DNA of 62,278 nucleotides from an uncultured Acidobacteriota bacterium (lineage in GTDB: Bacteria; Acidobacteriota; Terriglobia; Bryobacterales; Bryobacteraceae): assembly GCA_902826605.1 (NCBI GenBank), contig CADEFM010000010.1, forward strand, positions 1-62,278. The letters run 5' to 3'. Shown in pieces: positions 1-9,205 of this stretch. The notes under the pieces are model-generated. The model did not search any database and was not told the DNA's origin. It saw only the letters and a list, made by a program, of their open reading frames with translations. The first letter of the stretch is position 1. Each line of letters starts with the position of its first letter. The position numbers and the translations under genes were made by a program.

Positions 1-55
1 AGGACGAAGCCCTCTCAAGGCTTAAATACGGGTTCGATTCCCGTTAGCGCTACCA
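1..55 (+). tRNA. tRNA, 3' portion (cut by window edge)
   Basis: The T-arm is complete: stem ACGGG/CCCGT (28-32/40-44) with loop TTCGATT. It is followed by the acceptor 3' strand TAGCGCT, discriminator A and an encoded CCA (53-55). Upstream, stem AAGCC/GGCTT (7-11/19-23) closes the 7-nt loop CTCTCAA, which gives anticodon CTC (Glu) if U33 is base 13. The implied 5' acceptor strand AGCGCTA is not a usual tRNA-Glu acceptor, so the amino acid identity is tentative. The 5' half lies outside the window. Confidence 0.8.
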
Positions 56-346
56 ATCCTCATAGACTTACGGGCAATGCGCTGTGACTCGATGTGACGT
101 ACAGTGAGCTGGCGCCCGATGGAGTGGGAACACGCTGGTTCCTGCCCAAGAACGACAGCCCAATCCGGGGAGTCGCGATTCTCGTAGGGAAATCGCCTGA
201 CCTTCTGCATCTCTCCGTACGTCTTCCGGAGGGCATAGCGTCGTCGGCGATTATTCAGCAGTTGGAGTTTGAAGCGGCGCACTTGCCGCATGCTTCCTGG
301 GTCATTTGGGACAGGGCACGCTCCGAATTTGCTCTAATGAATTTGG
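56..346. other. no confident gene between tRNA and next CDS
   Basis: Open frames exist on both strands here, but none has convincing protein character. The minus-strand one reads antisense through the tRNA T-arm. I see no clear terminator after the tRNA. Confidence 0.4.
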
Positions 347-1228
347 ATGCGATTCGCGCTTCTAGTCTCTCTGTTCGCTTCTCTGCCAATCCGCGCGGCC
401 GACACCTGTAGCGTTTTTCCTGATCCTAAATATGGCACCACCGTCACAGTCAGTGTCGAGCTCTACTCGATAGATGGTTCATGGTGGGGGGAGAGCCTCT
501 GTAACAAGAGACACGTCCGAATCTTCAGTGGCGATGGGCTTCAGAACGATGCCTGGCTCGCCCGGCTCAAACTCGAACTTCCTTCCAATTTGTCGCGTAC
601 TCTGTCGCGGCTCACTAGGGAAAGTAGGAGAGCCGAGAAACGGGGCGGTTTTCTATACGTCACAGCCACCGTCACTGGCACCATCCGGCCGCTTGAACCA
701 AGAAAGAATCAGGCCGAGCTTGCCGTAGTCGCGATCCAGAGCCTGAAGTTAGCTGAACAACCTTCCGCAGCCAACCTGCCAGTGATCAGTATGTGTGAGC
801 TCTTCAAGAATCTTCCTTCGTTTAACCGCAAGCGCGTCGCTATCCGCGGCGAGTTAAGCGGCAACCCTGAAGGGGATTGGCTTGCGCCTACCGAAAAATG
901 CACTGAACGCTTCGTGACCAATATGTACCCCTGGGGGTACGATCTCTGGTTTGACGGCTCTGACATCGAGCTCCCAGCATCGTCGCGGTCGAAGGAAACC
1001 ATTTCGGGAGTCTTTGTCGGTGTCGTCGTTCTTGCGGATGACTATTTCGTCCGATGCCGGTTCGGTCGACTTGAAGGTGTTGGCTTCGGCCACCTGGGCG
1101 AATCCCCCGGTGTTTTCTGGACAGAGACCGTCCTCAATCCCGTAGCTGGCCCTCCGATTTATGCCAATAATGACGAGCGGGTGATCCCCACCTGTGCGGT
1201 CAACGCTCCCCCATCTTCAAAACAATAG
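347..1228 (+). CDS. secreted hypothetical protein (293 aa)
   Basis: The N-terminus (MRFALLVSLFASLPIRAADT) is a typical cleavable signal peptide, so the product is probably exported. The mature part has paired cysteines. A segment near residues 145-185 (CELFKNLPSFNRKRVAIRGEL) resembles the start of small beta-barrel domains seen in other secreted proteins of this kind, but I do not recognise a named family. The start is chosen because it gives the signal peptide. A longer overlapping frame beginning at 94 lacks protein character. Function unknown. Confidence 0.6.
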   Translation: MRFALLVSLFASLPIRAADTCSVFPDPKYGTTVTVSVELYSIDGSWWGESLCNKRHVRIFSGDGLQNDAWLARLKLELPSNLSRTLSRLTRESRRAEKRGGFLYVTATVTGTIRPLEPRKNQAELAVVAIQSLKLAEQPSAANLPVISMCELFKNLPSFNRKRVAIRGELSGNPEGDWLAPTEKCTERFVTNMYPWGYDLWFDGSDIELPASSRSKETISGVFVGVVVLADDYFVRCRFGRLEGVGFGHLGESPGVFWTETVLNPVAGPPIYANNDERVIPTCAVNAPPSSKQ

Positions 1229-1334
1229 TACAAGGGGAGATAGCCGTCGCGGCACTCCGACACGGTAGCGCTACGATGCATGTTGGCATTTCGCCCCCAG
1301 CGGGCCAGCAGAATTTCCGAAAACAAGACCTCGC

Positions 1335-1811
1335 TTGTTGCATGTCGGTCGTCTTGAGACGAGTGCTCCAAGGGCCGTATTCCGCAAATCTCCGCTCGCA
1401 AAATCCAACTCATCCGGGTGCCCTTCATTCAAGCCTTGCGGAATCCAACGGAAGTGTGTCGCGAACGGTCGCTGTGACACAAAAGACCTGTCCGATTTGA
1501 CGGCTCCGCCCAAGCTCAAGGTGGTCCGGGTTCGAGGACGTATTTCAGACACCGCTGGACTCCCGCCCAAGGACCACCCGCAGGTTCGTATTAAAGAACC
1601 AGGACTATATGGACAAATCGAAACCCAAGCTTTGACGGTCGATTCTGAGGGCCGCTTCGAAATTGAACTTTGCGAGGGCGTACGCTACTCGGGGTTCGCA
1701 TTTAGTGGTTTCCCGGGAAACACCTCCTATAGAGAGCCAATCGAATTTACGGCCGGCGCTTCAGAGCTGCACTTCGTCTGGATAGGACGCAGCAACAGTT
1801 CAACCAGCTAA
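1335..1811 (+). CDS. hypothetical, possibly a gene remnant
   Basis: Only the second half (from about 1500) looks like protein: alternating hydrophobic strands, a segment LTVDSEGRFEIELCEG and a beta-rich end, like a carboxypeptidase-regulatory (Ig-like) fold. The first about 55 residues look random and have no signal peptide, and no convincing start is visible. The open frame may therefore be the 3' end of a gene whose 5' part was lost or frameshifted. Function unknown. Confidence 0.3.
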   Translation: MLHVGRLETSAPRAVFRKSPLAKSNSSGCPSFKPCGIQRKCVANGRCDTKDLSDLTAPPKLKVVRVRGRISDTAGLPPKDHPQVRIKEPGLYGQIETQALTVDSEGRFEIELCEGVRYSGFAFSGFPGNTSYREPIEFTAGASELHFVWIGRSNSSTS

Positions 1812-2103
1812 GCCGGAAACTCGAAGGGCAGTAACGGTAAGTCCTCAGGCTTGATGTCAGCATTAGATCATATCGACCTAATGCGCTTATTCCAATTCGA
1901 CCGCTTGTGCCACCGATCGACGCGTACTACTCTTCAAGAACCCCAAAGGAGTTTTGCCTGTCTCCGGAACGCACTGGTAACTCTTCGTCATGTTCACTCG
2001 TCTGCTGAGTTGCCGCAGGCTTGACAGGTGGTGACAGTAGGCTTATAGTGCCTGTTGTGCGAACTACCGTGGCGGCTCGCAAATTCCCCTGGAGGACAGA
2101 CAC
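1812..2103. other. intergenic, nothing recognised
   Basis: There is no convincing open frame. The last bases carry GGAGGA just before the cupin start, a good ribosome binding site. Promoter elements for that gene presumably lie here but I cannot place them confidently. Confidence 0.4.
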
Positions 2104-2541
2104 ATGAAATTTCTAGTGGCGCTCACTGCATTGCTGACAATGGCTGTTCTGATGACGGGAGCTGGTCCTTCATCGGCCGTCACCTATGTCGGCCACGACA
2201 AGGTAGCAGAAGCGCTGGCCAAGAGTGGTCCGCTGGTCACCGCGCCGGATCTGGCGGTCTCGGGGACCCACCGTACAATGACGGCTGCGCCTGAAGTGCA
2301 TGAGAAAGTAAGCCATGTTTGGTATGTGACGGACGGAACGGCAACCGTGGTCACTGGCGGCACGCTGGTGGGCGGCAAAATGACGAAACCCGGCCTGACT
2401 GTCGGTTCTAATATCCAAGGCGGCCAGACCCAGCGCTTGGTCAAGGGTGACGTGATCGTTATCCCGGCAGGGTCGCCTCACTGGTGGAAGGAAGTTCCGC
2501 AGTCGGTCACCTTCTATGGAGTGAACGTAACAAAGCCGTAG
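2104..2541 (+). CDS. secreted cupin-domain protein
   Basis: 145 aa. The signal peptide (MKFLVALTALLTMAVLMTGAG) is followed by a single cupin barrel. Metal-site-like residues appear around EVHEKVSHVWYV (about 63-74), and the second cupin motif lies near GDVIVIPAGSPHWW (about 119-132). A strong GGAGGA precedes the ATG. Cupins of this size bind a metal or small ligand, and the substrate cannot be read from sequence. The gene is convergent with the NTF2-like gene and the two share a hairpin between them. Confidence 0.75.
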   Translation: MKFLVALTALLTMAVLMTGAGPSSAVTYVGHDKVAEALAKSGPLVTAPDLAVSGTHRTMTAAPEVHEKVSHVWYVTDGTATVVTGGTLVGGKMTKPGLTVGSNIQGGQTQRLVKGDVIVIPAGSPHWWKEVPQSVTFYGVNVTKP

Positions 2542-2561
2542 CTAAATACGGACCGGTGTGG

Positions 2562-2584
2562 ACGGTTCATCGGAGATGAACCGT
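2562..2584. terminator. bidirectional hairpin between convergent genes
   Basis: A perfect 10-bp stem, ACGGTTCATC / GATGAACCGT, with a GGA loop lies between two convergent genes and touches the stop codon of the minus-strand gene. No long T-run follows. It is probably a shared terminator or an end-of-transcript stabiliser. Confidence 0.55.
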
Positions 2585-3135
2585 TACTTGTCACTCACTG
2601 ATTGCCGGTCCGGCCCATAAGTCGGACCGTGCACTGTGCGATGCGACACATACAGCCAGTGGCCGTCGCGCTTCTCGTAGACACGCACGAACCAGACCGA
2701 AAACCAGGTATTGCCGGGAGCGGTGGTTCTGTTTTGCGCCACGTAGCGGCCATAGGTGATGGCGATGTCGCCATGCATTTCAACTTTGACGGAGTCGAGG
2801 TCCCGTACGTTGTACTGCTTATTCCTGACTCTGCTTAGAAAAGCTTGCCGATCGTCGACCGATCGTGGTTCGCCACCAGTGGTCCAGCCGTCCCCATGCG
2901 TAAAGCTGAGGTCCGACGCGCTGATTCGATCGATATAGGTGACATCGCCTCGCACCACGGCGGCTTCCATCGCTTTTTCGAACGCCAGTACTTCAGCCGC
3001 CGCGTTGGATGCGTCAGTCGACACCAATACATCTGCCGCCAGCGCTACTTGCGACGAATTTGTGGATAGGTACAGGAAACCAGTGCACAGGAGCGCAGCA
3101 GCAAGGAGACCACGTGAAGAGAATGGCCTAGACAT
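2584..3135 (-). CDS. exported NTF2/SnoaL-like (DUF4440) protein
   Basis: 183 aa from MSRPFSSRGLL. This start is preferred because a hydrophobic signal segment follows directly, whereas the longer frame to 3204 adds a charged, unlikely leader. The body has DUF4440 character: a helix (EVLAFEKAMEAAVVRGD), then DLSFTHGDGW, DSVKVEMHGDIAITYGRYV and WFVRVYEKRDGHWLYVSHRT. This is a cone-shaped alpha+beta fold of about 120 residues. Ligand or enzymatic role unknown. Confidence 0.75.
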   Translation of the reverse strand: MSRPFSSRGLLAAALLCTGFLYLSTNSSQVALAADVLVSTDASNAAAEVLAFEKAMEAAVVRGDVTYIDRISASDLSFTHGDGWTTGGEPRSVDDRQAFLSRVRNKQYNVRDLDSVKVEMHGDIAITYGRYVAQNRTTAPGNTWFSVWFVRVYEKRDGHWLYVSHRTVHGPTYGPDRQSVSDK

Positions 3136-3200
3136 AGCCGGAAGTTTATCACAACGTGGCTGGTCAGACTGGCCACCGAGGAGACGGTCCCGGCCCTTTG

Positions 3201-3800
3201 TCAAAGTTTGGTGCGACGCAGGCGGCCCCGGGCAAGAACGCCCAATAATCCCAGACCAACTAACATCACGCTTGAAGGCTCCGGAACCGAGCTGGAATTG
3301 AAGTTGATGTTATCAACGCCATAGGGATGAAAATCGGATCCTGTGCCGGACCAAGTGATCGTATCAATTCCAGACACGCTAAGACTGAGGGTTAACCATG
3401 TGTTTATTGCGCCCAGTGTTCCTGATGTGCTCCCGAGCAGCGTTGATCCATTGAATGCAGACAGCGTAATTGTCCCGTCCGATGAACCGCCGCTGCGGGA
3501 GAAATCCGCCGAAAAACCATTCACAGGAGAAAGGAAGGTGAGCGTTTCAGAATAGGGATCACCGTTAAAACCCAAGAATTGATTCCCGTTCGTGCCTTCC
3601 AAACTCCAACCTCCGGGATCGCCATTGCTCATACCGCTCCAAATACCGGCGTTCGTGCCGCTGAAAGTAACGCCCAGAATCGTCGCGCTGTATGGAGATC
3701 CGTCGTTGGAGGCCGGGGCTTCGTCAAAGGTGATCGTAGCAGCAGTCGCCATCGGCAAGATCAAAAACGCCAGGATTAGCAACCGCCTTAGTGTTGGCAT
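3201..3800 (-). CDS. PEP-CTERM sorting domain protein
   Basis: 199 aa. A signal peptide (MPTLRRLLILAFLILPMATA) is followed by a Thr/Ser/Gly-rich beta domain (ITFDEAPASNDGSPYSATIL). The end is the classic tripartite PEP-CTERM: VPEPSS, a hydrophobic helix (VMLVGLGLLGVLA) and a basic tail (RGRLRRTKL). Such proteins are processed by an exosortase and displayed at or released from the cell surface. No exosortase gene is in this window. Confidence 0.9.
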   Translation of the reverse strand: MPTLRRLLILAFLILPMATAATITFDEAPASNDGSPYSATILGVTFSGTNAGIWSGMSNGDPGGWSLEGTNGNQFLGFNGDPYSETLTFLSPVNGFSADFSRSGGSSDGTITLSAFNGSTLLGSTSGTLGAINTWLTLSLSVSGIDTITWSGTGSDFHPYGVDNINFNSSSVPEPSSVMLVGLGLLGVLARGRLRRTKL

Positions 3801-3910
3801 ATTCCTAAATCATCGCACGAAATACCTCCAGGATGATTCGGGGTAGTGACAAATGTGGTCCTGATCCTGACGGTGATTTTTCCCTACGGGACGGTACGGC
3901 GGAACCCTGG

Positions 3911-3926
3911 TAGTACTGCGATACTA
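3911..3926. promoter_or_regulatory. candidate ArsR operator
   Basis: An inverted repeat TAGTA-N6-TACTA ends 5 bp before the arsR start codon. ArsR/SmtB repressors usually autoregulate by binding short imperfect palindromes over their own promoter, so the position fits. The arms are short, so this is only a candidate. Confidence 0.35.
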
Positions 3927-3931
3927 GAAGT

Positions 3932-4294
3932 ATGGAAGTCTCAAAAGTAAAGACCGCAGCGGGCGCCGATCGGACGGCCGCCTACGCAGACATGTTTTCC
4001 GCTCTGGGGGCAGAGCCGCGCTTACGGATCCTGCGAGCGCTGCTGGCCGCGCATCCCGATGGAATGGTGGTGGGTGAAATTCAGAACGAACTAGGCATCG
4101 CCGCCTCCACTTTGTCGCATCACCTGGAAAAGCTCAAGAATGAGGATCTGATCGCCGTGCGCCGTGAAAGCACTTTCCTGCGATATACCGCCAATACCTC
4201 CATTCTGGAGGAGTTGCTTGGCTTCCTCTACGCCGAGTGCTGCACTCGCAACAAGGCGATCAAACCGGCCAACATCACTCAACTGTGCAAATAA
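3932..4294 (+). CDS. arsR: ArsR-family arsenic-responsive repressor
   Basis: 120 aa. Winged helix-turn-helix: MFSALGAEPRLRILRALL (21-38) followed by the recognition region IAASTLSHHLEKLKNEDLI (56-74). Vicinal cysteines C103 and C104 and a third, C119, lie at the C-terminus. This resembles the C-terminal As(III) site known in some ArsR proteins (Acidithiobacillus type) and differs from the alpha-3 CVC site of E. coli ArsR. It is first in an operon, 15 bp upstream of the GAPDH gene. Confidence 0.88.
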   Translation: MEVSKVKTAAGADRTAAYADMFSALGAEPRLRILRALLAAHPDGMVVGEIQNELGIAASTLSHHLEKLKNEDLIAVRRESTFLRYTANTSILEELLGFLYAECCTRNKAIKPANITQLCK

Positions 4295-4309
4295 GGATCC
4301 GCCCAAACA

Positions 4310-5326
4310 ATGACTCGCATTGGAATTAACGGATTCGGACGTATGGGCCGCCTTGCGTTCCGCGCGGCATGGGATTCGAACGATGTGGAAGTCGTGCACA
4401 TCAATGAAATCCAGGGAGGAGCGGCTACTGCTGCGCATCTGTTGGAATTCGATAGTGTCCACGGGCGCTGGTCGAAGTCGATCCAGGTTGAGGCGGACGC
4501 GCTCACGGTGGAGGGACGGTCGATCCGGTTCACGGCGGCATCCAGGCCGAACGAGGCGCCTTGGGAAACCAGTGATGTGGATATCGTGCTCGAATGTTCC
4601 GGACAGCTCCTAACGCCCGACGTATTGCGCCCATACTTCGAACGTCAGGTGCGCAAGGTGATCGTCGCCGCGCCGGTGAAACATAAAGACGCATTGAACA
4701 TCGTCATGGGCGTCAACGACGGCTTGTATTCGCCGGCCGAACACCATATCCTCACGGCCGCCTCCTGCACAACGAACTGTCTGGCTCCAGTGGTCAAGGT
4801 GATCCACGAAGGAATCGGAATCCGGCACGGAGTCATCACCACCGTACACGACGTGACGAACACGCAGGTGATGGTGGATCGTCCGCATAAGGATCTGCGG
4901 CGGGCACGGTCCGCCCTGATGTCCCTGATTCCGACGACGACGGGCTCCGCGACGGCCATTGGACTCATCTATCCGGAGTTACAAGGGAAGGTGAACGGCA
5001 TCGCCATCCGCGTGCCGCTGCTCAATGCTTCGCTGACGGACTGTGTGTTCGAGGTGGCCAGGCCGACCAGCGTTACTGAGATCAACCAGCTCTTCAAAGA
5101 GGCCACGGAAACAACGCTCCACGGAATTCTCGCGTACGAGGAAAGGCCACTGGTCTCGATTGACTTCCTAAACGATCCACATTCCGCGATTGTGGATGCG
5201 CTCTCGACGATGGTCATCGACGGAACACAGGTGAAGGTTCTCGCCTGGTACGACAACGAATGGGGCTACGTGAATCGAATGATCGAGCTGGCGGCAAAAG
5301 TCGCGCGGCAGCTGCCACCGCGATGA
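4310..5326 (+). CDS. gapdh: ArsJ-associated glyceraldehyde-3-phosphate dehydrogenase
   Basis: 338 aa, full length. Rossmann start [16 protein letters not shown], catalytic Cys153 in ASCTTNC and the following HDVTNTQ are present. In ars operons this enzyme uses arsenate in place of phosphate and makes the unstable 1-arseno-3-phosphoglycerate, which ArsJ exports. Its stop overlaps the arsJ start (ATGA), so translation is coupled. The role is assigned from gene context; on sequence alone it could be a glycolytic GAPDH. Confidence 0.9.
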   Translation: MTRIGINGFGRMGRLAFRAAWDSNDVEVVHINEIQGGAATAAHLLEFDSVHGRWSKSIQVEADALTVEGRSIRFTAASRPNEAPWETSDVDIVLECSGQLLTPDVLRPYFERQVRKVIVAAPVKHKDALNIVMGVNDGLYSPAEHHILTAASCTTNCLAPVVKVIHEGIGIRHGVITTVHDVTNTQVMVDRPHKDLRRARSALMSLIPTTTGSATAIGLIYPELQGKVNGIAIRVPLLNASLTDCVFEVARPTSVTEINQLFKEATETTLHGILAYEERPLVSIDFLNDPHSAIVDALSTMVIDGTQVKVLAWYDNEWGYVNRMIELAAKVARQLPPR

Positions 5327-6561
5327 ACAGCATTCGCAGTTACGCACTGGTAACGGCGGCTTACTGGGGATTCACCATCACCGATGGCGCTCTCCGCATG
5401 CTGGTAGTTCTGCATTTTTACAAACTCGGCTACGATAGCGTTTCCATCGCATTCTTGTTCCTCTTCTACGAAGCCTTCGGCATCGTTACGAACGTATTCG
5501 GCGGGTGGATCGCCTCCCGCTCCGGCGTGAAGGTAACGCTGTATGGCGGATTGGTATTGCAGATCGCCGCCCTGTGTATGCTTGCGTTACTAGATCCGCG
5601 TTGGCCGGTTTTCCTCTCCATGTCTTACGTGATGGCGGCGCAGGCGCTCGCCGGGATCGCGAAAGATCTAACGAAAATGAGCGCCAAGAGCGCCATCAAA
5701 GTCATCGCACCGGACGCGGGCGGGGCATTGTTCCAATGGGTGGCGCGCTTGACTGGCTCGAAGAACGCCCTTAAAGGTGTGGGCTTTTTCGTGGGCGGCG
5801 CGTTGCTTACGGCGTTCGGATTCGCCGGCGCGTTGCTCGCAATGGCGGGTGCGCTTGCCGTGGTCCTGCTTGCCGCGGTGGCTTCCCTCCCGGGTGATCT
5901 GGGACGTTCCAAGAAGAAGACGAAAGTCGCGGCGCTCTTCTCAAAGAGTCCCTCGATAAATCGCCTTTCCGCCGCGCGTCTGTTCTTGTTTGCCGCCCGG
6001 GATGTATGGTTCGTGGTAGGTTTACCGGTATTCCTGAGTCAGCTGGGATGGACGTTCCATGAAGTAGGGGCGTTCCTGGCGCTGTGGGTGATCGGCTACG
6101 GTCTGATCCAGGCAGGCGTTCCTGAAATCCTGCACGCCATCGGAAGGCGTGATTCTATTGACGGTACCGCCTTGGCCCACTGGGCGTTCGTACTGCCCGT
6201 AGTCCCGCTCTCCATGATCGGGGCGTTGCAGTTTGGCCTGGACCCAGGGTTCACGCTTATGGGGGGGCTTGCCATGTTCGCGGTGCTGTTTGCGATCAAC
6301 TCGGCGGTCCATTCCTATCTGATTTTGGCCTACACGGATGAGGAGAGCGTGGCCTTAGACGTCGGATTCTATTACATGGCGAATGCTGGAGGCCGGCTCC
6401 TCGGCACCCTGCTCTCCGGCATCGTCTTCCAGCTCGCGGGCTTCCCAGGTTGCTTGTGGATCTCACTGGCACTTGTGTTGGTAGCCGCGGCGTTGTCGCT
6501 GGGCCTTCCCCGCGGACGCGCCGTATCCCTGGCTACGGAAGATCTAGCAACCAGCGACTGA
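5323..6561 (+). CDS. arsJ: ArsJ organoarsenical efflux MFS permease
   Basis: 412 aa from [17 protein letters not shown]. The start overlaps the GAPDH stop by 4 nt. It is a 12-helix major facilitator with the conserved ArsJ-like N-terminus ([27 protein letters not shown] as separate segments) and a central loop with [13 protein letters not shown]. It is predicted to export 1-arseno-3-phosphoglycerate from the cytoplasm, completing an arsenate resistance route that needs no arsenate reductase. No arsC or acr3 is seen nearby. Confidence 0.9.
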   Translation: MNSIRSYALVTAAYWGFTITDGALRMLVVLHFYKLGYDSVSIAFLFLFYEAFGIVTNVFGGWIASRSGVKVTLYGGLVLQIAALCMLALLDPRWPVFLSMSYVMAAQALAGIAKDLTKMSAKSAIKVIAPDAGGALFQWVARLTGSKNALKGVGFFVGGALLTAFGFAGALLAMAGALAVVLLAAVASLPGDLGRSKKKTKVAALFSKSPSINRLSAARLFLFAARDVWFVVGLPVFLSQLGWTFHEVGAFLALWVIGYGLIQAGVPEILHAIGRRDSIDGTALAHWAFVLPVVPLSMIGALQFGLDPGFTLMGGLAMFAVLFAINSAVHSYLILAYTDEESVALDVGFYYMANAGGRLLGTLLSGIVFQLAGFPGCLWISLALVLVAAALSLGLPRGRAVSLATEDLATSD

Positions 6562-6588
6562 GCGCCTGCCCGGGCGTGTCATCATCGG

Positions 6589-7404
6589 ATGGTGCAGGAA
6601 ATCGTACGTCGCCTCGGTGCGCATCAGCGTGTCCTTGATCTCGGCTGTGCCACGGGAAGTTTTCAGAGCGACGGTTTAGCCGCCACGGTGATTCGCGCCG
6701 ATCTTGACACTCCCGCCCGGCACATGGGAGACCGCTTCGTTCAATGTGATGCAAGACAGCTTCCGTTTGCGGAACCAGCGTTTGATGCCGTCATCCTAAA
6801 CCATAGCCTGGAGCACTTCGAGAATCCAGCAAACGTGCTGTCCGAGATTCGCCGTGTGATTCGCAAACCGGGTTATTTGTGGATTGCCGTGCCGGACGCG
6901 TCAACCATGACGGACCGTTTGTATCGCTGGTTGGGGCGTGGGGGTGGTCATGTGAACCTGTTCACGGACGTGGATGCGTTGGTGCGGCTGGTGCAAGAGC
7001 AAACCGGACTCCCGCATGTCGGCACCCGGCTGCTTTTTAGTTCCTTGGCGTTCATGAACCGCCAAAACAACAAGGGAAGGAAGCCCCGCCGCATTTACCT
7101 GGTGGGCGGTGGCTCCGAGCGGCTCTTGCGGCTCTCTATATTCCTGTTTCGGAAGATAGACGCCCTCTTCGGCACGCGCATCAGCGTCTATGGGTGGGCC
7201 TGCTGTTTCGGCTCCACAGTTGAGTTCGATCCGCGTCCGTGGAGCAACGTCTGTGTCCGGTGCGGTTCCGGCCATGCTTCAGATGAATTGCTGAAGTCCG
7301 GTCGAACGAGGCGTGGGGTGCTCGGTCCGCGCTATTTTTGCTGCCCGTCTTGCGGCGTGGAAAATTATTTCACGAATGATTCGGCATACCTGGGTATGCG
7401 ATGA
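6589..7404 (+). CDS. class I SAM methyltransferase with C-terminal zinc ribbon
   Basis: 271 aa, starting 27 bp after arsJ on the same strand. Motif I is VLDLGCATGSF (15-25), the acidic motif II residue lies in IRADLD, and FDAVILNHSLEHF (65-77) is typical of Methyltransf_11. The C-terminus carries CVRCGSG and CCPSCG, a likely CxxC...CxxC zinc ribbon. It lacks the spaced cysteines of ArsM, so I do not call it an arsenite methyltransferase. Its substrate is unknown, and the arsenic link rests only on its position. Confidence 0.7.
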   Translation: MVQEIVRRLGAHQRVLDLGCATGSFQSDGLAATVIRADLDTPARHMGDRFVQCDARQLPFAEPAFDAVILNHSLEHFENPANVLSEIRRVIRKPGYLWIAVPDASTMTDRLYRWLGRGGGHVNLFTDVDALVRLVQEQTGLPHVGTRLLFSSLAFMNRQNNKGRKPRRIYLVGGGSERLLRLSIFLFRKIDALFGTRISVYGWACCFGSTVEFDPRPWSNVCVRCGSGHASDELLKSGRTRRGVLGPRYFCCPSCGVENYFTNDSAYLGMR

Positions 7405-7440
7405 GGCGGCGGTATTCATAACGCCTCCCTTCTGGAATCG

Positions 7441-9048
7441 TCAATACCGCGAAGCCTGGATCCAGGCGTCGGACCTGGCCCACGCGGCGTCAAACTGCTT
7501 GGCCACATCGGCGGAAGGCTGTCCCTGGCCCTCCAGCGCGGCCTTCAATCCAAAGAGCGACCATCCATTATTCGGATGTTTCTTCAACTCTTCGCGATAG
7601 ACTCGCTCGGCATCGGGATAGCGCCTCGCCTCCAACAACGCCGCCCCCAGCCAGTGCTGCGCGGCGAACGGCAAAGGCTCCGGTTCATCGTAAATCAGAT
7701 TGTTGTAGAGAGCCACGCCACGCTCGAGTGACGCGATGGCTTGATCCAGATTCCCATCGGCCCGATGGAGTTCGCCTTCCAGGATCCCGCCCAGCGCGCC
7801 GATGAGGTTGTTCGCCGGATGTCCGCGAAATTCCGCTTTGGATTCCGCCGCGGTCTTGAGGACACGTGCAAGATACGGACGTGCGAAATCCTTTTCGCCG
7901 GTCCGCAGCCGGGCATAGCCTTGACCAAAATCCCACACCGCCGCGGGAATCGGATCGGTGGGACGCTTGGTCACTTCCAGCACCTCGTCAAAGCGGCCAA
8001 AACGAATCAGCGTGAGTACCTGCAGCATGTTGTTGCCATCGAGCCGCGTGTAATCCTTGGCGGCCTGATTCGCCACCGCGCCCTGCCCGTCCATGGACGC
8101 CGCGAACAGCAGCATGTGCAGATTGTGGGACGGATAGATGGCGAATCCCTCGCCGATCGCCGCCTTCTGGTCGGAGTGCCACGCCTCAATATTGGCGCGC
8201 GTCGAATCCGCCCACCGGCCCAGCAGGTTCCAGGTGTGCGCGGGCATGTGGTTGAGGTGGCTGGCCCCCGGGATCTGATAGCCCAGCGTATCGGCGCAGG
8301 CCTCGGCGCGGCGCGGCTCCGTGGTGGCCTCGGTGAGATGCACGTAGAGGTGGCAGGCGCCCACGTGGCTGGAATCCATGGCAATGATGCGTTCCAGCTC
8401 TTTCATAATGCGCTGCACATTCGGAGAATTGATGTCCCGCGAACCGCGCCGCGGCTCCATCACGAAGAGCGCATCGGCGTACAGCGTACCGGCGTCGAGG
8501 TCCATCGGAAAACGCTCGCTAACTTTGCGCATGGCTTCGGCGTAGGCGGCATCCTGAACGCGGCGGGTGGCCGGATCGAAATGTTCCACGTAACGCGCGG
8601 ACATGGCTTCAATGAGAGCGGCTTCCAGGGGCGTCGAGTGCCCGGGCGATAGCTGGACGGCCTTCTGAATGGCCGCCCATGCGTAAGGCGCTTCGAACGG
8701 GCGCATGGGGCCGTTCAGATACGAACCCCAGGCCCACGCTTCGCCCCAGTAGCAAATGGCGCAATCGGGGTCGCGCTTTTGGGCTTCTCGAAACGCCCGC
8801 GCGGCGTCCAGTTTTCCGAACGCATACATCAGCTGAAAGCCCTGGTCGAAATACGCCTGGGCTTCCGAATTCTTCGAAGAGATCGGGCGGGTGAACTTCC
8901 CAAGCGCCTTTGGGAATAACTTCATGGGTTCGTTGAAATCTTTGGGCAGTCCGGCCGGAGCCATGTCGTTATCGTGAGACATCGGCGGAGCCTGCGCGAG
9001 CAGCGGCAAGGCCATCAGCGGAAGGGCAAGTAACAACGGGCGAATCAT
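7441..9048 (-). CDS. exported TPR-repeat protein
   Basis: 535 aa. A signal peptide (MIRPLLLALPLMALPLLAQA) is followed by tetratricopeptide-like helical pairs, for example AYFDQGFQLMYAFGKLDAARAFREAQKRDPDC and ERGVALYNN...AERVYREELKKHPNN read as separate helices. It belongs to the large secreted TPR family common in Acidobacteria and is presumably a scaffold for protein contacts outside the membrane. It faces the arsenic operon convergently and is divergent from padR. Confidence 0.75.
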   Translation of the reverse strand: MIRPLLLALPLMALPLLAQAPPMSHDNDMAPAGLPKDFNEPMKLFPKALGKFTRPISSKNSEAQAYFDQGFQLMYAFGKLDAARAFREAQKRDPDCAICYWGEAWAWGSYLNGPMRPFEAPYAWAAIQKAVQLSPGHSTPLEAALIEAMSARYVEHFDPATRRVQDAAYAEAMRKVSERFPMDLDAGTLYADALFVMEPRRGSRDINSPNVQRIMKELERIIAMDSSHVGACHLYVHLTEATTEPRRAEACADTLGYQIPGASHLNHMPAHTWNLLGRWADSTRANIEAWHSDQKAAIGEGFAIYPSHNLHMLLFAASMDGQGAVANQAAKDYTRLDGNNMLQVLTLIRFGRFDEVLEVTKRPTDPIPAAVWDFGQGYARLRTGEKDFARPYLARVLKTAAESKAEFRGHPANNLIGALGGILEGELHRADGNLDQAIASLERGVALYNNLIYDEPEPLPFAAQHWLGAALLEARRYPDAERVYREELKKHPNNGWSLFGLKAALEGQGQPSADVAKQFDAAWARSDAWIQASRY

Positions 9049-9205
9049 GCGTAAGGTCTCCTCAGGCTACGGACTGTCGGTATCGTAGCGAGACTGGGTA
9101 GAATTTGCAAATTCGTGGGTGGGCGATGAAATGGAACGGTCGAGCGGATTTATATTGTCAGTTTACACTGCTGGACAAATCGTGGTATCTTTGAAGGAAT
9201 ATCGT

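Noticed and set aside
22..291. Minus-strand ORF ending ANGNRTRI over the tRNA
   Set aside because: It reads antisense through the tRNA T-arm; this peptide ending is a familiar artefact of tRNA antisense translation.
6589..7404. Calling the methyltransferase ArsM because of the ars operon
   Set aside because: ArsM needs spaced cysteines in the catalytic domain; here the cysteines form a C-terminal zinc ribbon.
7741..8652. 303-aa plus-strand ORF inside the TPR gene region
   Set aside because: It is the antisense shadow of the 535-aa TPR protein, with Arg/Gly/His-rich composition and no homology-like motifs.
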